Part shown: positions 45,483 to 54,467 of the stretch, one piece after another
Position numbering within the stretch: position 1 is the stretch's first letter
Layout: each line of letters starts with the position of its first letter
Assembly: GCA_965249215.1 (NCBI GenBank)
Contig: CBDFLN010000001.1
Location: forward strand, 310,001-374,000
DNA from: G963667675 sp965249215
GTDB lineage: Bacteria > Chloroflexota > Dehalococcoidia > Lucifugimonadales > UBA3495
Direction: 5' to 3'
Length of the DNA: 64,000 nt
Made by a program: the position numbers and the translations under genes
The notes under the pieces: model-generated
What the model saw: only the letters and a program-made list of their open reading frames with translations
The model's database searches: none
What the model was told of the DNA's origin: nothing

Positions 45483-47240
45483 CTAATCCCGAATCCACCG
45501 AAGGAGGGCGTCGGGTTAGCGTCCTGAAGCGGCAAGAAGGTGCTCCTGTGCTTCTGGGATACAAGAAGGTGCTCCTGTGCTTCTGGGATAATGGTTTTGT
45601 AGCAAAAAACCGACCCCGGAAAAGGAGCACCCAATAGATGCTGCCACGCAACCACCCCGACCGGATCCAAATCACCTTCGACGACCGCCGCTTGGTGGCC
45701 AATGCCGGGCTGCTCCTTCCGGCCACCCTGGCGCGGCACCTCGGCCTGCCCGAACTCGTCCGGCAGCGCCTCGACCTGGGCGATGCCCCGGGGCGGGCGA
45801 ACACGAGCGACAAGATGATGACGCTGGTGGCGTCTGCGCTGGCTGGGGGCGACTGCATTGACGACGCCGATGTGTTGCGCACCGGGGGGACGGCCTGCAC
45901 CCTGGGCGGCACGGTCAAGGCGCCATCCACCCTGGGCACCTTCCTGCGCAGCTTCCGGTGGGGCCACGTCCGTCAACTCGACCGGGTGAGCCGCGAGTTG
46001 CTGGCCCGGGCTTGGCAGGCCGGGGCGGGACCCGGCGACGGGCCCCTGACCATTGACCTGGACTCCACCATCTGCGAGACCTACGGACTGGCCAAGGAGG
46101 GCGCACGCCACCACGGCTATACCGGCAAGCGGGGCTATCACCCGCTGTTGGCCGTCGCCGCCGGCACCGGCGACGTGCTGATGTCCCGGCTGCGCGAGGG
46201 CCGCGCCAACACCGCCCGGGGCGCCGCCCACTTTCTGCGGGAGACGGTGGGGCGGGTACGCTACGCCGGGGCCAACGGACGACTCACGCTACGGGCCGAC
46301 AGCGGGTTCTACACTCATGGCGTGGTATCCGTCTGCCGCAAGATGGATGTCCGCTTCTCCATCACCATCCGCCAGCACAAGAGCCTGCGCAATCTCATCG
46401 AGACGATACCCGAGGATGCCTGGACTCCCATTCCCTACTGGATGGACGGCGCCGCCGATGTGGCCGAGACCACCTGCACTCCCTTCCAGAGTGAACCTGA
46501 CGCCGCGCCGGTGCGGCTCATCGTCCGGCGTGTGAAGCCCACGCCCGGTTCCCAGTTGGCCCTCTTCGCCAAATACAGCTATCACGGCTTCATCACCGAC
46601 CGGGACGGGGAGTTGCTCGAACTGGAGGCTGACCATCGCCGCCACGCCGAGATCGAGAATGCCATACGCGACCTCAAGTACGGCGTCGGGCTCAACCATC
46701 TCCCCTCGGGTCGCTTCGCCGCCAACGGCGCCTGGCTGGCCGTCCAGACGATGGCCCACAACCTGGCCCGCTGGACCGCGCGGATCGGTCTGGGAGAGCG
46801 GATAGCCACCACCAAGACCCTCCGGCGGCGGTTCTTCTCCCTGGCCGGACGGCTCACCCGCTCGGCACGCCGGTTGACCCTGCATCTTCCGGATCGCTGG
46901 CCTTGGGCTGAGAAGTTCAGCCGCGCCTTGGCCCGGCTGCGAGCCATTCCACTCCCGGCCTGACGGCACCGTCGGCGACCGACCCACCCACCGGACAACC
47001 GAAGATCCCCGCAGACTCGCGCCAGCCCGGTCCGAGAGAGTTCCCTGCTGCGTATTCTCTCGCCATCCCGCGCACCGCAGCTCCTGCAGACGGCCATAGG
47101 GGCCCCTGTGCGGCGATGAAGACCGTCCGCCGACCTCCCTACCCCAAATGGAACCCACGCTATTTCCCCTGTAGCTCCCTCATCCCCCTTCCGCTTTCCT
47201 CACGCCGTCCATCGGTGTCCTTCGGTGGATTCGGGCTAAT
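45483..47240 (+). mobile_element. IS1380-family insertion sequence, copy A, with CTAAT target duplication
   Basis: The element proper spans 45488-47235 (1748 bp). Ends are CCCGAATCCACCGAAGGA at the left and the same sequence inverted at the right. Flanking CTAAT duplications (45483-45487, 47236-47240) fit the 4-5 base duplication of the family. Compared with copy B, it has a 29-base tandem duplication at its left end, and a few base differences. It sits in the YIP1 gene. Confidence 0.93.
45638..46963 (+). CDS. IS1380-family transposase, copy A
   Basis: Transposase, 441 aa. DDE residues are visible in TIDLDSTICETYG (Asp), LRADSGFYTH (Asp) and HRRHAEIENAIRDLKYG (Glu). It is a single uninterrupted frame. 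The protein of copy B is the same. The start ATG follows AAAAGGAGCACCCAATAG. It is probably active or recently active, given the near identity of the copies. Confidence 0.93.
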   Translation: MLPRNHPDRIQITFDDRRLVANAGLLLPATLARHLGLPELVRQRLDLGDAPGRANTSDKMMTLVASALAGGDCIDDADVLRTGGTACTLGGTVKAPSTLGTFLRSFRWGHVRQLDRVSRELLARAWQAGAGPGDGPLTIDLDSTICETYGLAKEGARHHGYTGKRGYHPLLAVAAGTGDVLMSRLREGRANTARGAAHFLRETVGRVRYAGANGRLTLRADSGFYTHGVVSVCRKMDVRFSITIRQHKSLRNLIETIPEDAWTPIPYWMDGAADVAETTCTPFQSEPDAAPVRLIVRRVKPTPGSQLALFAKYSYHGFITDRDGELLELEADHRRHAEIENAIRDLKYGVGLNHLPSGRFAANGAWLAVQTMAHNLARWTARIGLGERIATTKTLRRRFFSLAGRLTRSARRLTLHLPDRWPWAEKFSRALARLRAIPLPA

Positions 47241-47725
47241 ATGATGATCGAAGGAATCGCGGCGATGAGGACGACGAAAAAGGCTCGTAAAGTCGAAGTG
47301 TAGTCCAAGCACTGCCGAACGGCGACCAGCATGGCCGCCAATCGCCACACCAAGATCACCAGACCAACAAGCCCCCCAATACCGGGTAGGAAGACCAGGA
47401 AGGAGAAGATTCCAGGGGTCTGTGCGAACCCGGTCCCGCGGGCCAGTTGCCCCCAGTCTGCTTCGGTGGCCGGAGTCTTCAGGATGGTGGCGCCGACCAG
47501 CCAAGTCGTTAGAGCCCAAACAGCCCAAACCACTATCCCAAAAATTACGCCGAAGACCAGCGCATCTACCACGCTAGTTTCGTCTCGCAACAGGCCGCCG
47601 ACACCACCGGAGATGGAGACCAGGATGACCACCAACAGGGCCTGCCAGGTTGCGCCACGGTCATGCTCAACATCCTCGTAGGTCTCCGAACGCAAGCTGG
47701 CGGCGCCCAACATTCTGGTTAGCAT
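47236..47725 (-). pseudogene. YIP1-family membrane protein, split by IS1380 copy A
   Basis: Membrane protein with five hydrophobic segments. It starts MLTRMLGAASLRSETYEDVE, followed by helices LVVILVSISGGVGG, GVIFGIVVWAVWAL, FLVFLPGIGGLVGLVI and FFVVLIAAIPSIIIL. The copy A right end (47235) cuts the frame after IIILA. Removing the element and one CTAAT copy restores VVAGLLGIGAD and a TGA at 45445-45447, giving a 175-aa protein. Copy B of IS1380 sits 26 bases upstream of the start, so its promoter is separated too. Confidence 0.85.
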
Positions 47726-47746
47726 TGTTCAATCACCTGCCTTTCT

Positions 47747-49475
47747 CTAAGCCCGAATCCACCGAAGGAGGGCGTCGGGTTAGCGTCCTGAAGCGGCAAG
47801 AAGGTGCTCCTGTGCTTCTGGGATAATGGTTTTGTAGCAAAAAACCGACCCCGGAAAAGGAGCACCCAATAGATGCTGCCACGCAACCACCCCGACCGGA
47901 TCCAAATCACCTTCGACGACCGCCGCTTGGTGGCCAATGCCGGGCTGCTCCTTCCGGCCACCCTGGCGCGGCACCTCGGCCTGCCCGAACTCGTCCGGCA
48001 GCGCCTCGACCTGGGCGATGCCCCGGGGCGGGCGAACACGAGCGACAAGATGATGACGCTGGTGGCGTCTGCGCTGGCTGGGGGCGACTGCATTGACGAC
48101 GCCGATGTGTTGCGCACCGGGGGGACGGCCTGCACCCTGGGCGGCACGGTCAAGGCGCCATCCACCCTGGGCACCTTCCTGCGCAGCTTCCGGTGGGGCC
48201 ACGTCCGTCAACTCGACCGGGTGAGCCGCGAGTTGCTGGCCCGGGCTTGGCAGGCCGGGGCGGGACCCGGCGACGGGCCCCTGACCATTGACCTGGACTC
48301 CACCATCTGCGAGACCTACGGACTGGCCAAGGAGGGCGCACGCCACCACGGCTATACCGGCAAGCGGGGCTATCACCCGCTGTTGGCCGTCGCCGCCGGC
48401 ACCGGCGACGTGCTGATGTCCCGGCTGCGCGAGGGCCGCGCCAACACCGCCCGGGGCGCCGCCCACTTTCTGCGGGAGACGGTGGGGCGGGTACGCTACG
48501 CCGGGGCCAACGGACGACTCACGCTACGGGCCGACAGCGGGTTCTACACTCATGGCGTGGTATCCGTCTGCCGCAAGATGGATGTCCGCTTCTCCATCAC
48601 CATCCGCCAGCACAAGAGCCTGCGCAATCTCATCGAGACGATACCCGAGGATGCCTGGACTCCCATTCCCTACTGGATGGACGGCGCCGCCGATGTGGCC
48701 GAGACCACCTGCACTCCCTTCCAGAGTGAACCTGACGCCGCGCCGGTGCGGCTCATCGTCCGGCGTGTGAAGCCCACGCCCGGTTCCCAGTTGGCCCTCT
48801 TCGCCAAATACAGCTATCACGGCTTCATCACCGACCGGGACGGGGAGTTGCTCGAACTGGAGGCTGACCATCGCCGCCACGCCGAGATCGAGAATGCCAT
48901 ACGCGACCTCAAGTACGGCGTCGGGCTCAACCATCTCCCCTCGGGCCGCTTCGCCGCCAACGGCGCCTGGCTGGCCGTCCAGACGATGGCCCACAACCTG
49001 GCCCGCTGGACCGCGCGGATCGGTCTGGGAGAGCGGATAGCCACCACCAAGACCCTCCGGCGGCGGTTCTTCTCCCTGGCCGGACGGCTCACCCGCTCGG
49101 CACGCCGGTTGACCCTGCATCTTCCGGATCGCTGGCCTTGGGCTGAGAAGTTCAGCCGCGCCTTGGCCCGGCTGCGAGCCATTCCACTCCCGGCCTGACG
49201 GCACCGTCGGCGACCGACCCACCCACCGGACAACCGAAGATCCCCGCAGACTCGCGCCAGCCCGGTCCGAGAGAGTTCCCTGCTGCGTATTCTCTCGCCA
49301 TCCCGCGCATCGCAGCTCCTGCAGACGCCCATAGGGGCCCCTGTGCGGCGATGAAGACCGTCCGCCGACCTCCCTACCCCAAATGGAACCCAGGCTATTT
49401 CCCCTGTAGCTCCCTCATCCCCCTTCCGCTTTCCTCACGCCGTCCATCGGTGTCCTTCGGTGGATTCGGGCTAAG
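47747..49475 (+). mobile_element. IS1380-family insertion sequence, copy B, with CTAAG target duplication
   Basis: The element proper is 47752-49470 (1719 bp), same inverted ends as copy A. Target duplication CTAAG is at 47747-47751 and 49471-49475. The target differs from that of copy A, so the two inserted separately. It lacks the 29-base tandem repeat of copy A. Confidence 0.93.
47873..49198 (+). CDS. IS1380-family transposase, copy B
   Basis: 441 aa, identical in translation to copy A over its whole length as far as I can compare; one visible silent base difference lies in the SGRF codons. DDE residues as in copy A. Complete and presumably functional. It lies in the same orientation as copy A, 0.5 kb to the right of it. 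Confidence 0.93.
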   Translation: MLPRNHPDRIQITFDDRRLVANAGLLLPATLARHLGLPELVRQRLDLGDAPGRANTSDKMMTLVASALAGGDCIDDADVLRTGGTACTLGGTVKAPSTLGTFLRSFRWGHVRQLDRVSRELLARAWQAGAGPGDGPLTIDLDSTICETYGLAKEGARHHGYTGKRGYHPLLAVAAGTGDVLMSRLREGRANTARGAAHFLRETVGRVRYAGANGRLTLRADSGFYTHGVVSVCRKMDVRFSITIRQHKSLRNLIETIPEDAWTPIPYWMDGAADVAETTCTPFQSEPDAAPVRLIVRRVKPTPGSQLALFAKYSYHGFITDRDGELLELEADHRRHAEIENAIRDLKYGVGLNHLPSGRFAANGAWLAVQTMAHNLARWTARIGLGERIATTKTLRRRFFSLAGRLTRSARRLTLHLPDRWPWAEKFSRALARLRAIPLPA

Positions 49476-50051
49476 TCCCGGTTAGACAATCACTTGGTGT
49501 TCTTCTTGGCTTGAAGGCGGCGGGGTTTGCTTGATACGCCGGCGACCCGGTTTGGCGTGCACCAGCGCCCCTGAGTTCGTCGACCACTATTATTCCTGCG
49601 CCCGCTCTCAAGCCTAGTCTTTAGTCCAGTAGGAGCGATGATAGCGTTCTCAAACCCACCGGGGGGAATTATACTGGTTTGGCCCCAACGAGTCCGTGAC
49701 TGTGGATTCGTTGGAAAGCCGCAAAATTGGCACACTTTGAGACACGAGCGCTCAGGGGACGACTGATGCCTATCTCACCGCATGCGAGCACCAGTCGTTC
49801 CAGACCGTCTTCCGTCGACGGAACAATGCGATGAAGAGGGGGTTGGCCCAGATCAGAACCTTCCGGATCGGCCACTTGCCGAAGCGACGGCAGGAAGGTC
49901 GCACGCGGAGATATTTGCGTAACTGCTCTAAACAAGGCACGAATCACCCTCACCCCAGCCCTCTCCCTTCAAGTGAGAGGGGGTAGGAGAGGGACCCTGA
50001 GCCTCTCCGGTAGAGTTATGCAAAGGTCTCCCTTCGTTGCAATGACGGGCC
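49476..50051. other. Intergenic region between IS1380 copy B and IS630 copy 2
   Basis: 576 bases without a supported gene. Small minus-strand frames have no recognised domain. It probably contains the former upstream region of the YIP1 gene. Near 49947-50000 lies a C-rich repeat-like piece (ACCCCAGCCCTCTCCC, with AGTGAGAGGG as a partial inverted arm), a kind common as a dispersed repeat in other genomes. Confidence 0.4.
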
Positions 50052-51322
50052 TAGTAGTCAATCATGCTTGGAATCGAAGGGATAGAGCCGGTGAAGTTTG
50101 ACCCTGGCGTCCTGGGTGTTGAACCTCCAGTTGATGGAGGCTCGGGCGGCATTTCGCTCCGTGACCAGGGCTTGGACCTCCCGCCGGAGGGCCTCCTCGT
50201 CGGGGAGCCGCTGCCTCAGGCAGCAGCGAGACAGCACGCTGAACTCGATTTCCGCCATCCCTTCGGCAAGCTCAGGACAGGATTCAACCAACTCCCGTGC
50301 TTAGGCGTGTGATGAAACTCCAGTCGTTTCGCAATCCGCCGGGCCTCCACCGCTGGGAAGGTTTCGTACAGAGATGCCGTGCGGTGGGTGTTCAGATTGC
50401 CCAGGACCACCCGGATTACGGGTATCTGGGGGTACGCTTCATCCACCAGCCAGCGCATCTGGTGGGCGAAGTCCTGCATGGTGCGCCGCTCCGTAACCGC
50501 CACGTGCCGCCAGCCGGCCAGGGGCTCACAGGCCAGGAACAAGTTGCGGGCGCCCGCCCGGTGGTACTCGTAGTCCTGCCGCCGTGGTCTCTCTGGCTGG
50601 GCCGGCAGCGGGGGACGGGTGTCAGCCAGCAACTGGGTGGAGGTCTCGTCAAAGCAGACCACCGGCCGCTGGGGGTCATAGGGTTCGGCGTACAAATCCA
50701 GCACCTCCTCCATTGGTCAAATACGGCGGAGCTTCCGGGTGGGCCACGAACTCGGCGCTCACCTTGGGGATGCACCACTCCTGCTTCTGCCACGGCTTGA
50801 GGGCGTTTTTTTCAGGTGCAGCCGCACCGTCTCGTGGGATAGGGAGGACGCCAACCCCAACTCCACCACCTTGCCCGCCAAAAGGCGCAGGGTCCAGTGT
50901 TCATGCCCTTCCGGCGGTTCGGAGCAGGCCAGCGCAATGAGGTGGGCTTCGCCCCGGTCGTCCAGCTTCCGGTACCGATGGGCTTGGGGTAGGTCTTTCA
51001 GAACCCCGTCCAACCCCCCTTCTGCGAAGCGCCGCTTGATCCGAAATACAGTGCCTTCGGCCACCTCCAGCGCTTCCGCCACCCGCGGGGCACTCCACCC
51101 CTCATCCGTCTTGAGCAGAATCCGTGCCCGGATGATCACCCGGGCTGAACCTTTCCCCGCACGAACCAGATGCTGGAGCTCGTTCCGCTGTTCCGACGTC
51201 AGCCGGACTCCATATTTTCCCCTGACCATACCGCCACCTCCCATCAACACTCTACAGAGTCAGGGTAGCGCCTTCGGTCAATTCTTCACATTACCATCTA
51301 AATCAAGTTTGACTCACTACTA
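50052..51322 (-). mobile_element. IS630-family insertion sequence, copy 2 (1271 bp)
   Basis: Same ends as copy 1, with TA at both borders. The element is nearly identical to copy 1 but carries a 25-base insertion near 50714 and shares the 23-base insertion near 50272. It has cut into the second IS3 remnant, whose remaining 3' part begins directly at its right end. Confidence 0.87.
50058..51229 (-). pseudogene. IS630 transposase copy 2 (frameshifted)
   Basis: The N-terminal 157 codons are intact (51229 to about 50810) including the HTH AEALEVAEGTVFRIKRRF. After the A7 run the second frame (NALKPWQKQEW) opens, but a 25-base insertion (TGGTCAAATACGGCGGAGCT and five more bases) disrupts it around VAHMEE. 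The 23-base repeat insertion after SWLN adds a further shift. The DDE residues FDETSTQ and VLGNLNTH are present; the second Asp is Gly here (LGN for LDN). Inactive. Confidence 0.83.
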
Positions 51323-51675
51323 GAAGAGACACGGGGACTACCTGAGGTGATCACTGTGGACAACGGCCCGGAATTCGCAGGCAAGGTCATGGATGAGTGG
51401 GCATATCGGAGGGGTATCAAGTTGAGCTTTATCCGCCCTGGCAAGCCGGTAGAGAACGCCTTTGCTGAGAGCTTCAACGGCCGGCTGCGCAACGAATGCT
51501 TGAACACCAACTGGTTCATGAGCGTGAGGCATGCCAGAGAGATCATAGAAACCTGGCGGCAGGACTACAACGAGGTCAGGCCTCACAGCTCCCTGAAAGG
51601 TAAGACACCCAAAGAGTTTGCTGACTCTATGGCCGGACTCTCCTAGCCAGTGATACTAACTTCGGGGTAAGGTCA
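51323..51675 (+). pseudogene. IS3-family transposase remnant, 3' end only
   Basis: Coding part (51347-51646) has the C-terminal integrase core: TVDNGPEFAGKVMDEWAYRR, NAFAESFNGRLRNE, and the end EFADSMAGLS. Closely similar to the first remnant at 34431-34739. The right inverted repeat ends at 51675 (GGGGTAAGGTCA). The left half is missing, cut at IS630 copy 2. Confidence 0.85.
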
Positions 51676-51676
51676 C

Positions 51677-51741
51677 ATGTTCATCGATAATCTGTTACCA
51701 GTCTCCCCGGTTTGTACCAAACTTGACCTCTCCCCCTTACG
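51677..51741. repeat. 65-base direct repeat, copy 2
   Basis: Same sequence as 33888-33952 but on the other side of its IS3 remnant: it starts two bases after the IS3 end. It runs into a palindrome CTCCCCCTTACGAAGGGGGAG, absent from copy 1. Confidence 0.85.
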
Positions 51742-52383
51742 AAGGGGGAGATTTAGAGGGGGTCATAATCTCGCCCCCACCACTGACACTTGCCCCTTGC
51801 CCACCCTCCCAGGCTCCCCTTATCATAGATGTAGGTCAGGTCCCTGCCATATCGCCGGACCCAATCAAGACCAGCCACTGAGGCCCGTGACGTGTCGTGA
51901 CCAAACGCCGCTCCAGCCCCGAATCCTCCAACCCTCCCTCGCCTGCTGCCGATGCCCCAAAATGGAACGAAATGGTACAGAATGGTACAGAATTCGAAAA
52001 ATCCGGCCTTCCCTCCCGCCGGCAGCAAGCTCTGCCCATCATCGCAGCTGCTCCCACCCTGCCTCGAGCCGCCCGCTCCTCCGGCATAGGACAAGGCACA
52101 CCCTACCGTTGGCTACAAGACAACCGCTTCCGCCACGAACTGACCCGCCTCCGCCCGAACACAGCCGACCTCGCCCGCTATGAACTCCAGGGGCTTATGG
52201 TCCGCTGTTTGGATATGTCAACGAGTTACCCGACAACCACAGTTCCGAGGAGTCCGCGGCGAGAAGTCTAAAATCACTCGACGGCAAAACAGTTGGACTC
52301 TACCGAACGTCTCAATCCCTCGCCACGTGAATCCAGCCGCGGCCGGGCTTTGTTGACCGCGGATATCTGACGGCTCTCGAACA
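51742..52383. other. Intergenic region with a possible HTH/terminase-small-subunit-like remnant
   Basis: 642 bases. A plus-strand frame at 51897-52271 reads KSGLPSRRQQALPIIAAAPT, then SSGIGQGTPYRWLQDNRFRH and DLARYELQGLMVR. The helix-turn-helix pattern resembles phage small-terminase or transposon-linked HTH proteins, but the last 20 codons (CLDMSTSYPTTTV...) look unrelated, as if truncated. Upstream of queA I see no clear promoter. Confidence 0.45.
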
Positions 52384-53466
52384 ATGCGCACCGCCGATTT
52401 CGACTACTATCTTCCCCCGGAGCTAATCGCTCAGACCCCCATCGAACCCAGGGACTCCTCCAGGCTGCTGGTCCTGTACCGGGCCTCCGGCTCCATCGAA
52501 CACCGGGATTTCCTGGACGTCGCCCAGTACCTTCGCCCCGGCGACGTAATGGTCTTCAACCAGAGCCGGGTCATACCCGCCCGGCTTTACGGCCGTCGCC
52601 AGGACACCGGCGGCAAGGTCGAGCTGCTGCTCCTGCGGCGGGAACACCCCGGCGTCTGGCAAGCCCTCGCACGGCCTGGCCGCAGGCTCAAGCCTGGTAC
52701 AAGAGTCGTCGTTGCCCCGGACGACTCGCCTCTGCCATCGTCCAGCCAGCCGGCCCTGGAGGTGGAGATACTGGCCTCTCACGCCGATGGCGCCAAAAGC
52801 GTCCGCCTTAGCTCCGAGGAGGGCATCGACGCTCTGGGCTGGATGCCGCTGCCTCCCTACATTCGCCGCCGGTTGGAAGACCCGGAGCGTTACCAGACCG
52901 TCTACGCTCGGAAGCCGGGCAGCGTCGCCGCTCCCACGGCAGGGCTGCACTTCACGCAGGGCTTGATGGAAACCCTTCAGGAACTGGGAGTAAAACTGGC
53001 CTTCGTGACCCTCCACGTCGGCCTGGACACCTTCCGCCCCGTCAAGGAGGAGGACCCCGCGGCCCACGAGATACACACCGAGTCCTTCGAGTTGGGGCCG
53101 GAGACCGCCCAGGCGTTGAACAGCGCCCGCGACGAGGGCCGCCGGATTATCGCCGTGGGCACCACCACGGTGCGGGTCCTGGAGCAGACGGCCCAGCTGA
53201 TGTTGCAACAGGGGAAAGACCAAATCGCCCCCGTAAGCGGGCAGGCAAGCCTTTACATCCTCCCCGGCCACAGCTTCCGGTTGGTCGATGCAATGATCAC
53301 CAACTTCCACCTGCCCCGGTCCACCCTGTTGATGCTGGTTTCGGCCTTCGCCGAGAACGAACCCTCGGTTGAGTCCGGCCGTGATTTAGTCTTGCGAGCT
53401 TACCAGGAAGCCATAGAACGAAGCTACAGGTTCTACTCTTTCGGCGACGCCATGCTGGTCCTTTAG
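52384..53466 (+). CDS. queA: S-adenosylmethionine:tRNA ribosyltransferase-isomerase
   Basis: Transfers and isomerises the ribose of SAM onto preQ1 in tRNA to form epoxyqueuosine, 360 aa. Typical motifs: FDYYLPPELIAQTPIEPRDS at the N-terminus, LRPGDVMVFNQSRVIPARLYG, GWMPLPPYIRRR, YQTVYARKPGSVAAPTAGLH, and the C-terminal HEIHTESFELG and NFHLPRSTLLMLVSAFA. Complete. The next reductase, QueG, which handles epoxyqueuosine, is not seen, though the RdhA-like protein belongs to a related superfamily. Confidence 0.95.
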   Translation: MRTADFDYYLPPELIAQTPIEPRDSSRLLVLYRASGSIEHRDFLDVAQYLRPGDVMVFNQSRVIPARLYGRRQDTGGKVELLLLRREHPGVWQALARPGRRLKPGTRVVVAPDDSPLPSSSQPALEVEILASHADGAKSVRLSSEEGIDALGWMPLPPYIRRRLEDPERYQTVYARKPGSVAAPTAGLHFTQGLMETLQELGVKLAFVTLHVGLDTFRPVKEEDPAAHEIHTESFELGPETAQALNSARDEGRRIIAVGTTTVRVLEQTAQLMLQQGKDQIAPVSGQASLYILPGHSFRLVDAMITNFHLPRSTLLMLVSAFAENEPSVESGRDLVLRAYQEAIERSYRFYSFGDAMLVL

Positions 53467-53475
53467 CACCGCCCC

Positions 53476-53841
53476 TCAAGGCAGTTGCAGCAACTGCAGC
53501 ACGTTGCCGTCAGGGTCTTTGAGCGTGGCGATCCAACCTCCCCAGTGCTCCCGCTCCGGCGGGCGGACGAACTCCACGCCCTGCTCCTTCAACCTCTGGT
53601 GCTCCTCCTGTATGTCGTCCACTCCCAGGTGAGGCATAAACCTGAACGGGTCCCGGGTACGCCCGGTTACCTGGCCGTGAAGCCCGATGTTGAAACGCAC
53701 CTCCCCCAACTCGAAGGCGATGAAATCGTCATGCCGGGAGTGTAGGGGCAGCCTCAACACGTCGTGGTAGAAACGGAACATGGGGTCCAAGTCGTCAGTC
53801 CAGATGGTCACGCCTACAACGCCGGTAATCATGTTGGCCAT
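53476..53841 (-). CDS. VOC family protein (glyoxalase/dioxygenase fold)
   Basis: Single vicinal-oxygen-chelate domain pair, about 121 aa from the ATG at 53839-53841 (a TTG two codons upstream is possible). It reads VVGVTIWTDDLDPMFRFYHD, then FIAFELGEVRFNIGLH, FMPHLGVDDIQEEHQRLKEQ and IATLKDPDGNVLQLLQLP. A Glu/His metal set is partly present. Function unknown; such proteins include glyoxalase and bleomycin-resistance-like members. It converges on queA. Confidence 0.82.
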   Translation of the reverse strand: MANMITGVVGVTIWTDDLDPMFRFYHDVLRLPLHSRHDDFIAFELGEVRFNIGLHGQVTGRTRDPFRFMPHLGVDDIQEEHQRLKEQGVEFVRPPEREHWGGWIATLKDPDGNVLQLLQLP

Positions 53842-54106
53842 CCCCAAGCCCAGGGCAGCGTCCGGAAAAACTCAACCGTTGGCCAATTATAAGCCTCCCT
53901 GTGGTGCAACCGTAGAGAGGGCGCCGGCAACCCGCTGCCCTATCCGCCGCATGGTCCCATGCCGTGGGGACCGATGCCGCCAATCTGTTTTTGCTGCGCC
54001 CCGCGCCCCGCTCCGGCCGTCGACTGCCGGCCTGATATTGGCGGCTAGCCCTCGCCATTCCTGCTTGAACGGGATTCCAAGCCTGTGATATTCTGGCCTT
54101 CACTCA
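53842..54106. other. Short intergenic region before tRNA-Ser
   Basis: Contains the likely promoter of the tRNA and of the VOC gene. No other feature is recognised. Confidence 0.4.
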
Positions 54107-54195
54107 GGAGAGATGGCTGAGCGGACGAAAGCGCCGGTCTCGAAAACCGGTATACTCTTTGGGTATCGTGGGTTCGAATCCCACTCTCTCCGCCA
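54107..54195 (+). tRNA. tRNA-Ser (anticodon CGA)
   Basis: A class II tRNA of about 86 bases plus an encoded CCA. Acceptor arms GGAGAGA and TCTCTCC pair fully. Anticodon stem CCGGT/ACCGG closes the loop CTCGAAA with anticodon CGA at 54141-54143 (codon UCG). The long variable arm (TATACTCTTTGGGTATCG) is visible, and the T arm GTGGGTTCGAATCCCAC is canonical. A minus-strand open frame that covers it is an artefact. Confidence 0.95.
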
Positions 54196-54222
54196 CCCAC
54201 CATTTTCGCTGACGACTTACAC

Positions 54223-54467
54223 TTACTGAGCTCGTACAATTTGAACAATTCCGCTATCCTGGCCAATTCCACATAAGTGGTCTTTGTCCGGAATGTTGAA
54301 GGACCCCGCAGCGGACCCATGAAGCCATCGGTATTAAAGCGGCAGAGAGCTGCTGAACTCTCCCGGCATCACTTCCCGTCCGCCGTCTTGTGACTACACT
54401 AAACCTGCGCGCCTAGACTGTATAGCTTGCACGCCTCCCGGCGGTAGTACTCCGTCTAGGGGTCGGC
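54223..54467. repeat. Start of duplicated block, unit 1 (upstream part)
   Basis: From about 54223 (CTGAGCTCGTACAATTTGAA) the sequence matches the region from about 60489 at roughly 95-98 percent by eye, up to and through the cupin gene. No gene is supported in this stretch. The duplicated block starts about 30 bases after tRNA-Ser. Confidence 0.8.

Noticed and set aside
45488..49470. The two IS1380 copies as a composite transposon carrying YIP1
   Set aside because: Each copy has its own target duplication (CTAAT and CTAAG). A composite unit would share one duplication at the outer ends. The YIP1 frame is also rebuilt by removing copy A alone.
51677..52183. Frame starting MFIDNLLPVSPVCTKL as a gene
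   Set aside because: The start lies in the 65-base repeat, and the rest is Ser/Pro/Arg-rich without domain features.
54045..54320. Minus-strand frame containing GESGIRTHDTQRVYRF
   Set aside because: It reads antisense through tRNA-Ser, a well-known annotation artefact.
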